A DNA stretch of 64,000 nucleotides from assembly GCF_022647665.1 (NCBI RefSeq), contig NZ_CP071872.1, positions 2,976,001 through 3,040,000 on the forward strand, in the 5' to 3' direction. Shown here one piece after another: positions 1 through 8,924 of the stretch. Both the position numbers and the translations under genes were made by a program. The stretch is from Streptomyces formicae (GTDB lineage Bacteria; Actinomycetota; Actinomycetes; Streptomycetales; Streptomycetaceae). Position 1 is the stretch's first letter. The number at the start of each line of letters is the position of its first letter. The notes under the pieces were generated by a model. It saw nothing but the letters and a program-made list of their open reading frames with translations. It was not told the DNA's origin and searched no databases.

Positions 1-802
1 TGAGCTGCTTCAGGATCGGCGCGGGCGCGTGCAGCCGGTCCCGGGACTCGGCGTACATCGCGTCGAGGACGGTACGGGCCGTGTCGATGCCGATCAGGTC
101 GAGCAGCGCGAGCGGGCCCATGGGCAGCCCGCAGCCCAGCTTCATCGCGGCGTCGATGTCCTCGCGGGACGCGTACTTCGCCTCGTACATCGCGGCGGCC
201 TGGTTGAGGTAGCCGAAGAGCAGCCCGTCCGCGACGAAACCGGGCCTGTCGCCGACCGCGACGGGCTCCTTGCCCAGGTCGCGGGCGAGCGCGGTGACGG
301 CCTCCACCGCCTGCGGGGCGGTCAGCACGGACGAGACGACCTCCACCAGCTTCATCGCCGGTGCCGGATTGAAGAAGTGCAGGCCGAGCACGCGCTCGGG
401 GTGCGCCGAGTCGGCGGCGAGGCGGGTCACGGAGAGGGCGTTGGTGCCGGTCGCGAGTATCGCGTCCGGCCGGACGACGGTGTCGAGCTCGCGGAGGACC
501 TGCTGCTTCGTCTCGTACGACTCGGGCACGACCTCGATCACGAGGTCCGCGTCGGCGGCCGCCTGGAGATCCGAGAAGGTGCGGAAGCGGGCGAGAACGT
601 TCCGGCGCTCCTCCTCGGTGATGCGCTCGCGCTCGACGGCGCGTGCCGTGGAGGCTTCGAGGGCGGTGACGGCGTGCCGGGCGGCCGCGTCGCTGATGTC
701 GATGCCGATGACCTCACGGCCGGCGCGGGCGAGCACCTCGGCGATACCGGTGCCCATAGTGCCGAGGCCGACGACGGCAATGGTGGAGAGAGGGATGTCC
801 AT
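1..802 (-). CDS. 3-hydroxyacyl-CoA (3-hydroxybutyryl-CoA) dehydrogenase, C-terminus outside window
   Basis: NAD-dependent oxidation of 3-hydroxyacyl-CoA to 3-oxoacyl-CoA in the cytoplasm (beta-oxidation or butanoate metabolism). The ATG at 802 opens with MDIPLSTIAVVGLGTMGTGI, so the Rossmann GxGxxG lies at residues 12-17. Further on are VIEVVPESYETK, the catalytic-histidine segment GLHFFNPAP, and the family block DRPGFVADGLLFGYLNQAA followed by a LDLIGIDT segment typical of the C-terminal dimerisation domain. 267 residues are visible and the frame is open at the window edge. Single-domain members have about 280-290 residues, whereas many streptomycete members are double-length, so the true size is unknown. 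A GTG directly before the ATG (805) is an alternative start. Confidence 0.93.
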   Translation of the reverse strand, partial: MDIPLSTIAVVGLGTMGTGIAEVLARAGREVIGIDISDAAARHAVTALEASTARAVERERITEEERRNVLARFRTFSDLQAAADADLVIEVVPESYETKQQVLRELDTVVRPDAILATGTNALSVTRLAADSAHPERVLGLHFFNPAPAMKLVEVVSSVLTAPQAVEAVTALARDLGKEPVAVGDRPGFVADGLLFGYLNQAAAMYEAKYASREDIDAAMKLGCGLPMGPLALLDLIGIDTARTVLDAMYAESRDRLHAPAPILKQL

Positions 803-1158
803 CACGGGACTCCAGGAATGAGTGACGGCTGAGGGAGGGCGCACGTCGCAAGGGGCGCGGAGACGCGCGGAGATACGCGGGAATGCGCGGAGGTACGTGT
901 CGCGGTGAGGCGCGCGGCGATGCGCGCCCTGGGGGCGACGGACTCTGTCCCGGAGCCGCGTCGTACAGAAGTGCCGAACCGACAAGCTCTCCCCTGGCCG
1001 TACGGCCAGGGAGGGTGCCCTCGGGCGGCTGCGTCACCAGGCCGCCGAGAGCTGTGCGGGTGTGGCCCGCTCACATGAGGTTAACCGGTGAGTAATGAGC
1101 GCGCCAGCCCTGTGCGGATGTGATCTGCGCCGCGCACCGCTCCTCTACGCTGCTCGGC
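803..1158. other. intergenic region, no gene seen
   Basis: 356 bp between two divergently transcribed genes, so it should carry both promoters. I see degenerate short repeats of a GCGCGGAG-like unit around 850-900 and one perfect palindrome at 992-1011 (listed separately). No convincing ORF, tRNA or RNA gene was found. Confidence 0.6.
992..1011. promoter_or_regulatory. 20-bp perfect palindrome
   Basis: CCCTGGCCGTACGGCCAGGG is fully self-complementary, and the outer bases (CTC..GAG) extend the pairing with one bulged C. It sits in the divergent intergenic region about 150 bp from the downstream start, so it could be an operator or an RNA hairpin. No factor can be assigned. Confidence 0.4.
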
Positions 1159-1755
1159 ATGGACCTCGGCATGGACGCGGATCTGCTCGACCTCGCCCGG
1201 CGCACCGCAGCGGAGCTGACCGGTCCCGCCGACGAGGAACTGCACCGCCGGCTCACCGCCACCGCGGACCTCGACACGCTGGCCGCCGTGCTGACCGAGT
1301 CCGAACGCCCGTTATGGGCGCGGGAGATCGCGGCCTTCCGGCTCGGCTGCGCCGGGGACCGGCGCGCCTTCGAACCCCTCGTCCTGCTGCTCAACCACCG
1401 CGACTCCGAGCGGTGCGTCTCCGCCTCGTACGCCCTGACACGGCTCGGCGACCCGCGCACCCCGCGGGCCGCCGCCGCGCTCGCCACCAATGAGCTGCGG
1501 GTGGCCTACGCACTGCTTCCGGTACGGCTGCTCACCGCCCTGCGCGCCCCCGAATCGGCGCCGGCGCTGATCACCACCCTGGAACGGCGGCTGGCACCGG
1601 GCGATCCCCACTGGCGCCTCGCCCTCGCCTGCGTCGAGGGCCTCGGCTCGCTGGCCGACGACCGCGCCCGCCCGGTCCTGGAGGCGGCCCGGTCCCACCC
1701 CCGCCTGTCCGCCGCCGCCTCCGCCGCCCTGAGCCGCCTCTCCCGTGTGCCCTGA
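1159..1755 (+). CDS. HEAT-repeat domain protein
   Basis: 198 residues from the ATG at 1159. The protein consists of consecutive amphipathic helix pairs typical of HEAT/PBS-lyase-like repeats: EIAAFRLGCAGDRRAFEPL, then SASYALTRLGDPRTPRAA, then further helical pairs near ALACVEGLGSLADDRARPVL. Such alpha-solenoids act as protein-binding scaffolds, and there is no catalytic motif. An in-frame start upstream (1120) would add 13 unconserved-looking residues, and ATG 1159 fits the repeat pattern better. Partner and role unknown. Confidence 0.7.
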   Translation: MDLGMDADLLDLARRTAAELTGPADEELHRRLTATADLDTLAAVLTESERPLWAREIAAFRLGCAGDRRAFEPLVLLLNHRDSERCVSASYALTRLGDPRTPRAAAALATNELRVAYALLPVRLLTALRAPESAPALITTLERRLAPGDPHWRLALACVEGLGSLADDRARPVLEAARSHPRLSAAASAALSRLSRVP

Positions 1756-1764
1756 TCCCGCTCG

Positions 1765-1782
1765 GGGCCTGTCGTTCGGATC
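1765..1782. repeat. solitary remnant of a MITE terminal repeat
   Basis: GGGCCTGTCGTTCGGATC matches, with at most one mismatch, both terminal inverted repeats of the 196-bp element at 20037-20232. Only one end is present, and it overlaps the last codons and stop of the adjacent hydrolase gene on the minus strand. It is probably the scar of an old insertion. Confidence 0.65.
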
Positions 1783-3385
1783 AGCCCTGGTTCCGGTGGC
1801 CGAGAACCGTGTGCAGCGCCGCCCCGGCCCGCTCCTGGCCCGTCAGGGCGGCGCGGGCTGCGGCCTTGAAGGGCTTCGGCTCGGGGGACGCCGCGCAGAC
1901 TGCGTCCGCCTCGCCGCCGCCCGTCGCCCGCGGGACCCGGCCGGTGGCCAGATAGTCCGTCAGATAGCGGTCCAGGCAGGCGTTCCCGGCGAGGGTGACG
2001 GCGTGGTTCCCGCCGCCCTGCTCCACGACGAGGCTGGAGCCGTGCAGCTTGTGGTGGACGGCGACGGCGCCCTCGTACGGGGTGGCCGCGTCGTCCGTCG
2101 CCTGGAGGACGAGCACCGGGGGCAGTGCGACGTTGGTGACGTCCACCGGCGCGAGCGGCGCCACCGGCCAGATGGCACAGGGGGCGTTGTACCAGGCGTT
2201 GTTCCAGGTGGAGAAGGGCGCCTTGGCGTGCACCGTCCAGTTGTCCCTGCGCCAGACACCCCAGTCGCGGGGCCACGCGGCGTCCCGGCACTGCACCGCC
2301 GTGTAGACGGCGTAGCTGTTGTCGCCCGCGGCGTCTACCGCGCCGAAGTTCTCGTACGCCTCCACCAGCGGGGCGCTGTCCTTGCGGTTGACGTACGCGG
2401 CGAACGCCTCGGCCAGGTACGGCCAGAAGCCGTTGTAGTAGCCGCCCGGCATGAAGGTGTTCTCCAGCTCGCCGGGGCCGACCGTGCCGCCCGCCGGCTC
2501 CCGGCGCAGCGTCTCGCGCATCACGTACCAGGCGGCCTCCACCCGTGCCGGGTCGCTGCCCAGGCGGTACGTCGCGTCGTGGCGGGCCACCCACGCGGCG
2601 AACGCCTTGTGGCGGGCGTCGAACCCGAGGTCCTGGTCGAGGTTGTCGTCGTACCAGACGCCGCGCGGATCCACCACGGAGTCGAGCGCCGCGCGCCGCA
2701 CCCGGTGCGGGAAGAGCTTGGCGTACACGGCACCCAGGTAGGTGCCGTATGAGTATCCGAGGTAGCTGATCTGCTCCGCGCCGAGCGAGTGCCGGATCAG
2801 GTCCATGTCCCTCGCCGTGTTCGGGGTGTTGATGTGGGGGAGCACATCGGCGTGCCTGGCCACGCAGCCCCGGGTGAACGCCGCGGCACGCGCCAGGTTC
2901 GCGGCCTCCTCCGCCCCGCCGTGCGGCACCGAGTCGGGGCGTACGGGCGCGAAATGGCCCGGCTTGCAGTTGAGGGCGGGCTTCGAGGCGCCCACACCGC
3001 GCGGGTCGAAGCCGATGATGTCGTACTGCGCGGCGACCTTCGCGGGCAGCGAGGCCGCCACGAACCCGGCGAGCTTCAGCCCGCTTCCGCCCGGACCGCC
3101 CGGGTTGACCAGCAGCGGACCCTGGAACGTCTTCGCGGTGTGCCGCACCCGGGACAGCGCGAGCGTGATCCGACGGCCGCCGGGGTTCGCGTGGTCCAGC
3201 GGGACCGTCAGCGTGGAGCACTCGAGCCGCGGGTACTCCTCCGTGGCACAGCGGGTCCACTTCGGCGCGCCCTCGCCAGCTCCGGCGCCCGCCTCGGTCC
3301 CCGCGGTCGCCGTGGACGGCGCGCCGGCGACCAGCCCGGTCACCGCCGCTCCGACGGCGAGCAGCGCTCCTGTGCGTCTGTACAT
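1781..3385 (-). CDS. secreted alpha/beta hydrolase, tripeptidyl-aminopeptidase (SlpD/TAP) type
   Basis: Extracellular serine hydrolase that probably releases N-terminal tri- or oligopeptides. The start chosen at 3385 gives 534 residues opening with MYRRTGALLAVGAAV, a signal peptide with a short basic n-region and an A-x-A-like end near residue 28. The oxyanion-loop segment NPGGPGGSG lies near residues 95-102, the nucleophile elbow GYSYG has its serine at about residue 212, and the C-terminal TAP-like domain carries LVLQATDDAATP (acid) and GGGNHAV (histidine). The upstream extension (start at 3526) has low-complexity codons and would bury the signal peptide, so it was rejected. The final codons overlap a MITE-end remnant, so the extreme C-terminus may be altered. 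Confidence 0.88.
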   Translation of the reverse strand: MYRRTGALLAVGAAVTGLVAGAPSTATAGTEAGAGAGEGAPKWTRCATEEYPRLECSTLTVPLDHANPGGRRITLALSRVRHTAKTFQGPLLVNPGGPGGSGLKLAGFVAASLPAKVAAQYDIIGFDPRGVGASKPALNCKPGHFAPVRPDSVPHGGAEEAANLARAAAFTRGCVARHADVLPHINTPNTARDMDLIRHSLGAEQISYLGYSYGTYLGAVYAKLFPHRVRRAALDSVVDPRGVWYDDNLDQDLGFDARHKAFAAWVARHDATYRLGSDPARVEAAWYVMRETLRREPAGGTVGPGELENTFMPGGYYNGFWPYLAEAFAAYVNRKDSAPLVEAYENFGAVDAAGDNSYAVYTAVQCRDAAWPRDWGVWRRDNWTVHAKAPFSTWNNAWYNAPCAIWPVAPLAPVDVTNVALPPVLVLQATDDAATPYEGAVAVHHKLHGSSLVVEQGGGNHAVTLAGNACLDRYLTDYLATGRVPRATGGGEADAVCAASPEPKPFKAAARAALTGQERAGAALHTVLGHRNQG

Positions 3386-3577
3386 GGATGGCCTCCCGTG
3401 ATGGCGGGGCGCGGCCCGGGCGGCGCAGCCCCGGGGCAGCGTTCCCGGATTCCCCGCTGGAAGGACAGCTTTGATGCAGACTTGACCCATTTGCGTACGG
3501 TGCGGTGCGCACGGGGCACGGGGCACGGCGAAGCAGACAGAGCAGGGTGACGAGGTTCAGCGCACGGCGAAGCAGGT

Positions 3578-4639
3578 TCAGAGCAGGGTGAGCTGGGTGG
3601 CGTCGGGCTCCGCGAGCACCGGCTCCTCGCGCGCCGGGATCCGCCGCGGGGTGCCGCGCTGCGCCGGGCCGATCCCGAACTCCGCGGCGAGCTCGTGCAC
3701 ATAGCGCGTGATGCGGCGCTGGTACCACTTCGGCGCGTACGCCCCCTCCGCGTACAACCGCTCGTACCGGCGCACCAGATGCGGATGCTCCCGGCCGAGC
3801 CAGCCCACGAACCACTCGCGCGCCCCGGGCCGCAGATGCAGCACGAGCGGCGTGACGGAGGTCGCCCCCGCCGCCGCGATCGCCCGTACGGTCGCTCGCA
3901 GCTGGTCCGGGTGGTCGCCCAGGAAGGGGATGACCGGCGCCATCAGCACCCCGCAGCCGATGCCGTGGTCCGCCAGGGTCCGTACGACGTCGAGGCGCCG
4001 CTCGGGCGACGGCGTGCCCGGCTCCACCGTGCGCCACAGCTCCCGGTCCGTGAAGCCGACCGAGACGGATATGCCCACGTCCGTCACCGCTGCGGCCTGC
4101 CGCAGCAGCTCCAGGTCGCGCAGGATCAGCGTGCCCTTGGTGAGGATCGAGAACGGGTTCGCGTGGTCGCGCAGCGCCCCGATGATCCCCGGCATCAGCC
4201 CGTAGCGGCCCTCGGCGCGCTGATAGCAGTCGACGTTCGTGCCCATCGCGACGTGTGCGCCCTGCCAGCGGCGCGAGGCCAGCTGGCGGCGGAGCAGCTC
4301 GGGGGCGTTGATCTTGACGACGATCTGGGTGTCGAAGCCGATCCCGGTGTCGAGATCCAGATAGCCGTGGGTCTTGCGGGCGAAGCAGTACACGCAGGCG
4401 TGGGTGCAGCCGCGGTAGGGGTTGACCGTCCATTCGAACGGCATCCTCGACGCCCCCGGCACGCGGTTCAGGATCGAACGGGCGCGGACCTCGTGGAAGG
4501 TGATGCCGCGGAACTCCGGAGTGTCGAACGTCCGGGTGGTCACCGCGTCCGTGCCGAAGAGCGCGATGTCCCCGGGTACGGCCGGGCCCTCGGGGGCCGT
4601 GGCGTTCCTGCCGTTCTCGGCGAGATTGTCCCAGCGCAT
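3578..4639 (-). CDS. Rv2578c-family radical SAM protein (SPL-like)
   Basis: 353 residues. The radical SAM cluster motif is C78-x3-C82-x2-C85 inside YRGCTHACVYCFARKTH, the pattern of the spore-photoproduct-lyase-like Rv2578c group. The TIM-barrel continues with VDCYQRAEGRYGLMPGII and LTKGTLILRDLELL. The ATG at 4639 is preceded by GAGGAGG at good spacing; a longer frame starting at 4699 lacks one. The substrate is unknown for this group, and the relation to a DNA-photolesion lyase is distant. A GAAC-N4-GTTC SOS box lies 34-45 bp upstream of the start, which points to DNA-damage control. Transcribed away from the SRPBCC gene. Confidence 0.88.
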   Translation of the reverse strand: MRWDNLAENGRNATAPEGPAVPGDIALFGTDAVTTRTFDTPEFRGITFHEVRARSILNRVPGASRMPFEWTVNPYRGCTHACVYCFARKTHGYLDLDTGIGFDTQIVVKINAPELLRRQLASRRWQGAHVAMGTNVDCYQRAEGRYGLMPGIIGALRDHANPFSILTKGTLILRDLELLRQAAAVTDVGISVSVGFTDRELWRTVEPGTPSPERRLDVVRTLADHGIGCGVLMAPVIPFLGDHPDQLRATVRAIAAAGATSVTPLVLHLRPGAREWFVGWLGREHPHLVRRYERLYAEGAYAPKWYQRRITRYVHELAAEFGIGPAQRGTPRRIPAREEPVLAEPDATQLTLL

Positions 4640-4672
4640 GGGCGCCTCCTCGGTAGCACTGACCAGAGAATA

Positions 4673-4684
4673 GAACACATGTTC
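4673..4684. promoter_or_regulatory. candidate LexA/SOS box
   Basis: GAACACATGTTC fits the actinobacterial LexA operator core GAAC-RNRY-GTTC exactly (the four central bases are ACAT). It lies 34 bp ahead of the radical SAM start codon on the minus strand, in the 135-bp divergent region, and could also affect the SRPBCC gene. Confidence 0.65.
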
Positions 4685-4774
4685 CCTTGATCGCTGCAAC
4701 TTCGAATTTGGGGCGGCCGTGCGCGAGGTGATTGGCTTGGGTCACCGCAGGAACCGAGTGCTGAAGGAGAAGCA

Positions 4775-5217
4775 ATGGCGCAGGTCGAGGCCACGACGGA
4801 GCGGATCATCGCGGCGGACGCGGAGACCGTGTTCGACACGCTGGCCGATTACAAGGACACCCGCGCGAAGCTCCTGCCCGGGCAGTTCAGCGAGTACCAG
4901 GTGCGCGAGGGCGGCGACGGCGAGGGCACCCTCGTCCACTGGAGGCTCCAGGCCACCAGCAAGCGTGTCCGGGACTGCCTCCTGGAGGTGACCGAGCCGA
5001 CCGACGGGCAGCTCGTGGAGAAGGACCGCAACTCCTCCATGGTCACGACCTGGACCGTCACGCCTGCCGGAGAGGGCCGCTCCAAGGCCGTCGTCACCTC
5101 CGTCTGGAACGGCGCCGGCGGCATCGGCGGCTTCTTCGAGCGGACCTTCGCCCCAAGGGCCTCGCCCGGATCTACGACGAGGTGCTCGCCAAGCTCGCCG
5201 CCGAGGTCGAGAAGTAG
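4775..5217 (+). pseudogene. SRPBCC (polyketide-cyclase/START-like) protein with frameshift
   Basis: Small hydrophobic-ligand-binding fold. The ATG at 4775 follows GAAGGAGAAGCA and encodes MAQVEATTERIIAADAETVF, typical of the Streptomyces SRPBCC family of about 145 residues. The normal frame runs to GFFERTFAP and is then lost. The expected family end (KGLARIYDEVLAKLAAEVEK then TAG) is present immediately downstream but in the next frame, stopping at 5217. One C appears to be missing in the C-run near 5150. Read as it stands, translation would run on to 5413. This is either a real one-base deletion or a homopolymer sequencing error; everything else in the gene looks intact. Confidence 0.8.
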
Positions 5218-5274
5218 CCCCGGCGCACAACCCCCGGCGCGCTCCGGGTCGCCCCGGCGCACAACCCCCGGCGC
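5218..5274. repeat. 23-bp direct repeat, two copies
   Basis: A C-rich unit beginning CCCCGGCGCACAACCCCC occurs at 5218-5240 and again at 5252-5274 (period 34), immediately after the restored stop of the SRPBCC gene. No function is evident. Confidence 0.6.
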
Positions 5275-5344
5275 ATTCCGGGGCGTTCCGGGGCGTCCCG
5301 GTGGCGCCCTCGCAGATCGCTGCAGGGGTCACCGATTCGAGTGG

Positions 5345-5405
5345 TTTTCCCCGCGGCCCTCTGGCGCGCCCCGGCCCGCCCTGAGTGCCGGAGGGCCGCG
5401 GAAAA
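5345..5405. terminator. inverted repeat, possible terminator
   Basis: TTTTCC-CC-GCGGCCCTC at 5345-5361 pairs with GAGGGCCGCGGAAAA at 5391-5405 (15 bp with a 2-nt bulge, 29-nt loop). It lies between the SRPBCC gene and the MFS gene, both on the plus strand, so a terminator or attenuator role is plausible. It lacks a clean U-tract. Confidence 0.4.
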
Positions 5406-5552
5406 GCTCCTGATGAGCGCCCGGAGTGCGCCCCCGCGAGCTGCCTCCACCCGCCCGTCGCACACCCCTTCCCCAGTAACGTCCCGCTTGCTCCGTCTTG
5501 GCGCGCAATGCGAAGAATGACGCCGCGCAGCCGCGACGAAGGGGAGCAGTAC

Positions 5553-8072
5553 GTGGGCGGGATCACTCTGGTGGAGGACGGACAGGCCGACGGGGCGGCG
5601 GCCGGAGTCCGGGACCACGGGCCCGCCCCGGCGGCCGGCGCCGGCCACCCGCCATCGGGCGGCAACGGCACCGGCATCGGCGCCGACGGCTCACCGGCCC
5701 TGAGCCCCCGTCAGGTGCGCCTCGTCTTCATCGGCCTGATGCTCGCGCTGCTGCTCGCCGCGCTGGAGCAGATGATCGTCGCCACCGCCCTGCCGAAGAT
5801 CGTCGGCGAGCTCCAGGGCCTGGACCGGATGCCCTGGGCGATCACCGCCTATCTCCTCACCGCCACCATCGGGCTGCCGGTCTACGGAAAGCTCGGCGAT
5901 CTCTACGGCCGCAAGGGCGTCTTCCAGTTCGCCATCGTCGTCTTCGTCATCGGCTCCGCGCTCGCGGGCTGGTCCCGCACGATGGACCAGCTCATCGCCT
6001 TCCGGGCGATCCAGGGCATCGGCGCGGGCGGCCTCATGATCGGCGTACAGGCCATCATCGCCGACATCGTCCCGGCCAGGGAGCGCGGCCGCTTCATGGG
6101 GCTCATCGGCGCCGCCTTCGGGCTCGCGTCGGTCGCGGGACCGCTGCTCGGCGGCTTCTTCACCGACCATGTCTCCTGGCGCTGGTGCTTCTACTTCAAC
6201 GTGCCGTTCGGCCTCGTCACGCTCGCCGTCGTCGCGGTCGTCCTCAAACTTCCGAAGCCGGTCACGCGGGCCCGCTTCGACGTGCTCGGTGCGCTCCTGC
6301 TCACCGCGGCATCCACCTGCCTGGTGCTGCTGACGAGCTGGGGCGGTACCGAGTACGCCTGGGACTCACGCGTCATCCTCGGACTCGCCGCCGGAGCCGC
6401 CGGAACGGCGCTGCTCTTCCTGGTCGTCGAGCACTACGCGGCCGAACCGGTCATCCCCCTGCGGCTCTTCCGCGACTCGGTCTTCACCATCACGGGCCTC
6501 GTCGGCGCCGTCGTCGGGGTCGCGCTCTTCGGTGCGGCCAGCTATCTGCCTACCTTCCTCCAGATGGTCGACGGCGCCACCGCCACCGAGTCGGGGCTGC
6601 TGATGCTCCCCATGATGGGCGGCATCGTCGTGGCCTCCATCGTCTCGGGACAGCTCATCAGCCGCACCGGCCACTACAAGGTCTATCCGGTGCTCGGCAG
6701 CGCGGTCTCGGCCGTCGGGATGTGGCTGCTGTCCAGGCTGGAGACCGACACCTCCCGGTTCGAGTACTCGGTCTGGCAGGCGATCCTCGGCCTCGGCATC
6801 GGCCTCGTCATGCCGGTCCTCATCCTCGCGGTGCAGAATTCCGTGCCGCCCGCCGACCTCGGCACCGCCACCAGCGCCAACAACTACTTCCGGCAGATCG
6901 GCGGCAGCGTCGGCGCCGCCGTCTTCGGCACCCTCTTCGCCGACCGGCTCACCGACGCCCTCGCCGACCGCCTCCCCGCCGCCGAAGGCGCGTCCGCAGC
7001 TGCCTCCGCAGCCGCCTCCGGGGGCACGGCCGACAGCCTGCCCGACGGTCTGCCCGACCCGGAATCGATCACCCCGCAGCTCGTCCACGCCCTGCCGCCC
7101 GTCCTGCGCGACGGCTACATCCAGGCGTACGCCGACGCGATGCCGCGGATCTTCCTCTATCTCGTGCCGGTGCTCGTCCTCGGCCTCGTCCTCGCCTTCT
7201 TCCTCAAGGAGAAACCGCTGGTGTCCATGAACGCCCCCGCCTCCGCCGAGCCCACGTCCGTACCGCACGCCCGCACCGCGACCCCGGCCTCGGGGCCCGG
7301 TCCCGTGTACGTCGCCGGCGTACCCGTCTGCGGCACCGTCCAGCACCACGACGGCAGCACCGTCCCGCGCGCCGCGCTCACCCTCATCGACGTCCACGGC
7401 CGGCAGGTCGGGCGCGGCGCCAGTGGCGAGGACGGGCGGTACGCGCTCAGCGTCCCCGGCTCCGGCAGTTACGTCCTCATCGCCGCCGCCGGCGGCCACC
7501 AGCCGCAGGCCGTCTCGGTCACCGTCGGCGAACGGCCCGTCGACCTCGACGTCGTGCTCGGCGGTGCGGGACGGCTCGCCGGGAGTGTCACCACCGCCGA
7601 CGGCACCCCGGTGCGGGACGCCGCCGTGACCCTGACCGACGTACGCGGCGAAGTCGTCGCGAGCACGCGCACCGGGAGGGAGGGCGGGTACGTCATCAGC
7701 GAACTGGTGGCAGGGGAGTACACCCTCGCCGCGAGCGCCCCCGCCTTCCGCCCCGCCGCGCTGCCCGTGTCCGTCCAGTCGTCACGCGAGACCCGGCAGG
7801 ACATCGAACTCGCGGGCGGAGCCGTGCTGCGCGGCACCGTGCGGGCCGGGGGCGGACGGCCCGTCGAGGACGCGCGCGTGACGCTGCTCGACGCCGCGGG
7901 CAACGTCGTCGACACCCTCACCACCGGCCCCGACGGCACCTTCCGCTTCGTCGACCTGTCGTCGGGCGAGTACACGGTGATCGCCGCGGGCTACCCGCCG
8001 GTCGCCACCGTGTTGCAGGTCGCGGGCGGCGGACGCACGGAACGCGATCTCCAACTGGGCCACGAGGACTGA
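5553..8072 (+). CDS. DHA2-type MFS drug exporter fused to three carboxypeptidase-regulatory-like repeats
   Basis: Proton-coupled multidrug exporter of the EmrB/QacA group with about 14 membrane helices, residues about 55-575. Family motifs include the [13 protein letters not shown] helix 1 segment, [14 protein letters not shown] between helices 2 and 3, and [10 protein letters not shown]. The GTG start at 5553 is preceded by AAGGGGAG at 6 nt; upstream ATGs at 5508 and 5517 lack such a site. Residues about 585-839 form three similar beta-sandwich repeats (for example [40 protein letters not shown] and [20 protein letters not shown]), the carboxypeptidase-regulatory/Cna-B-like fold usually found outside cells. 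With an even helix count the tail would be cytoplasmic, which is odd. The substrate cannot be told. Confidence 0.88.
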   Translation: MGGITLVEDGQADGAAAGVRDHGPAPAAGAGHPPSGGNGTGIGADGSPALSPRQVRLVFIGLMLALLLAALEQMIVATALPKIVGELQGLDRMPWAITAYLLTATIGLPVYGKLGDLYGRKGVFQFAIVVFVIGSALAGWSRTMDQLIAFRAIQGIGAGGLMIGVQAIIADIVPARERGRFMGLIGAAFGLASVAGPLLGGFFTDHVSWRWCFYFNVPFGLVTLAVVAVVLKLPKPVTRARFDVLGALLLTAASTCLVLLTSWGGTEYAWDSRVILGLAAGAAGTALLFLVVEHYAAEPVIPLRLFRDSVFTITGLVGAVVGVALFGAASYLPTFLQMVDGATATESGLLMLPMMGGIVVASIVSGQLISRTGHYKVYPVLGSAVSAVGMWLLSRLETDTSRFEYSVWQAILGLGIGLVMPVLILAVQNSVPPADLGTATSANNYFRQIGGSVGAAVFGTLFADRLTDALADRLPAAEGASAAASAAASGGTADSLPDGLPDPESITPQLVHALPPVLRDGYIQAYADAMPRIFLYLVPVLVLGLVLAFFLKEKPLVSMNAPASAEPTSVPHARTATPASGPGPVYVAGVPVCGTVQHHDGSTVPRAALTLIDVHGRQVGRGASGEDGRYALSVPGSGSYVLIAAAGGHQPQAVSVTVGERPVDLDVVLGGAGRLAGSVTTADGTPVRDAAVTLTDVRGEVVASTRTGREGGYVISELVAGEYTLAASAPAFRPAALPVSVQSSRETRQDIELAGGAVLRGTVRAGGGRPVEDARVTLLDAAGNVVDTLTTGPDGTFRFVDLSSGEYTVIAAGYPPVATVLQVAGGGRTERDLQLGHED

Positions 8073-8138
8073 CGTCCCGTCAACGGAGGCGCCCGTTACT
8101 GGAATCAGCCCAGGCGACGGGGAAGGAGCCTCCCACCG

Positions 8139-8850
8139 ATGCACAGTGGCGTTCCGCCGCAGCTGCCACGGCAGGATGCCGCGTCCGGCCGGATACCGCT
8201 CGCCGTGGTCGTCGTGGACGGCGACGGACGCGTCTCGCACTGGTCGACGGGGGCGCGGCGGCTGTTCGGCCATCCCGAGGAGGACGCGGTAGGACAGCCC
8301 GTCGTGGAGCTGCTCCCGGTCTCCGGCGCGCTCGAGGACGGCGGATCGTACGAGGCGGACGAGGGCTACAGCGGCCTCGGCCCGGGGCTTGACGTCTCGT
8401 TGAACGAGGTGGAGTTCCGGGTACTGGACGCGATGGACGGGGCGGCCGTCGGACGTGCTCCACGCCGAGCTCGGCGATGCCAACGTGTACATGCGCGGCG
8501 TACTGCACCAGTGCGAGCCGCAGGACCGGGCCGCGCTCGCCGAGTCCGTCGCCACGCTCGTGGGGGAGACGGGCCGGGCCTTCGTCGTCGAGCTCGCGGA
8601 GGCGGCCGGACGGGCTCTCGCGGGCCTCGCCCAGAGCCCGTCCGGGCCCCCGGCCAAGCTCCTGCCGGTCCTCCGCCACGGCATCGTTCCGGGCGCGGTC
8701 GCGGACGCCGAGATGCCCGCCTGCTTCCGCTCCGCCGGCCTCGGCATCCTGGCGAGCGGCGCGCTGCCGCTCGCCACCACCGGGTACGGGCCGGACGGCA
8801 CACGCGTCGAGGTGCCGTCGACATGGCTGGTCGTGGGCCGGAACGGGTGA
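8139..8850 (+). pseudogene. PAS-domain/methyltransferase protein remnant
   Basis: From the ATG at 8139 (AAGGAG upstream) the frame gives a PAS-like sensor segment, PLAVVVVDGDGRVSHWSTGA, then RRLFGHPEEDAVGQPVVELL. Near 8440 the sense switches to the next frame, which reads DVLHAELGDANVYMRGVLHQ and ends GTRVEVPSTWLVVGRNG at 8850. That second part looks like the C-terminal half of a class I SAM methyltransferase. The AdoMet-binding half (GxGxG motif) expected between the two parts is absent. I interpret the locus as an internally deleted, frame-broken relic of the PAS-plus-methyltransferase proteins common in streptomycetes. Confidence in the PAS part is moderate, and in the methyltransferase part lower. 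Confidence 0.55.
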
Positions 8851-8924
8851 CGTCACCGGACTGAACCAGGGGGAGTTATCCACAGGGGTGGTCGGCCCGG
8901 CGGCCGACGCGTACGGTTCCAGGC

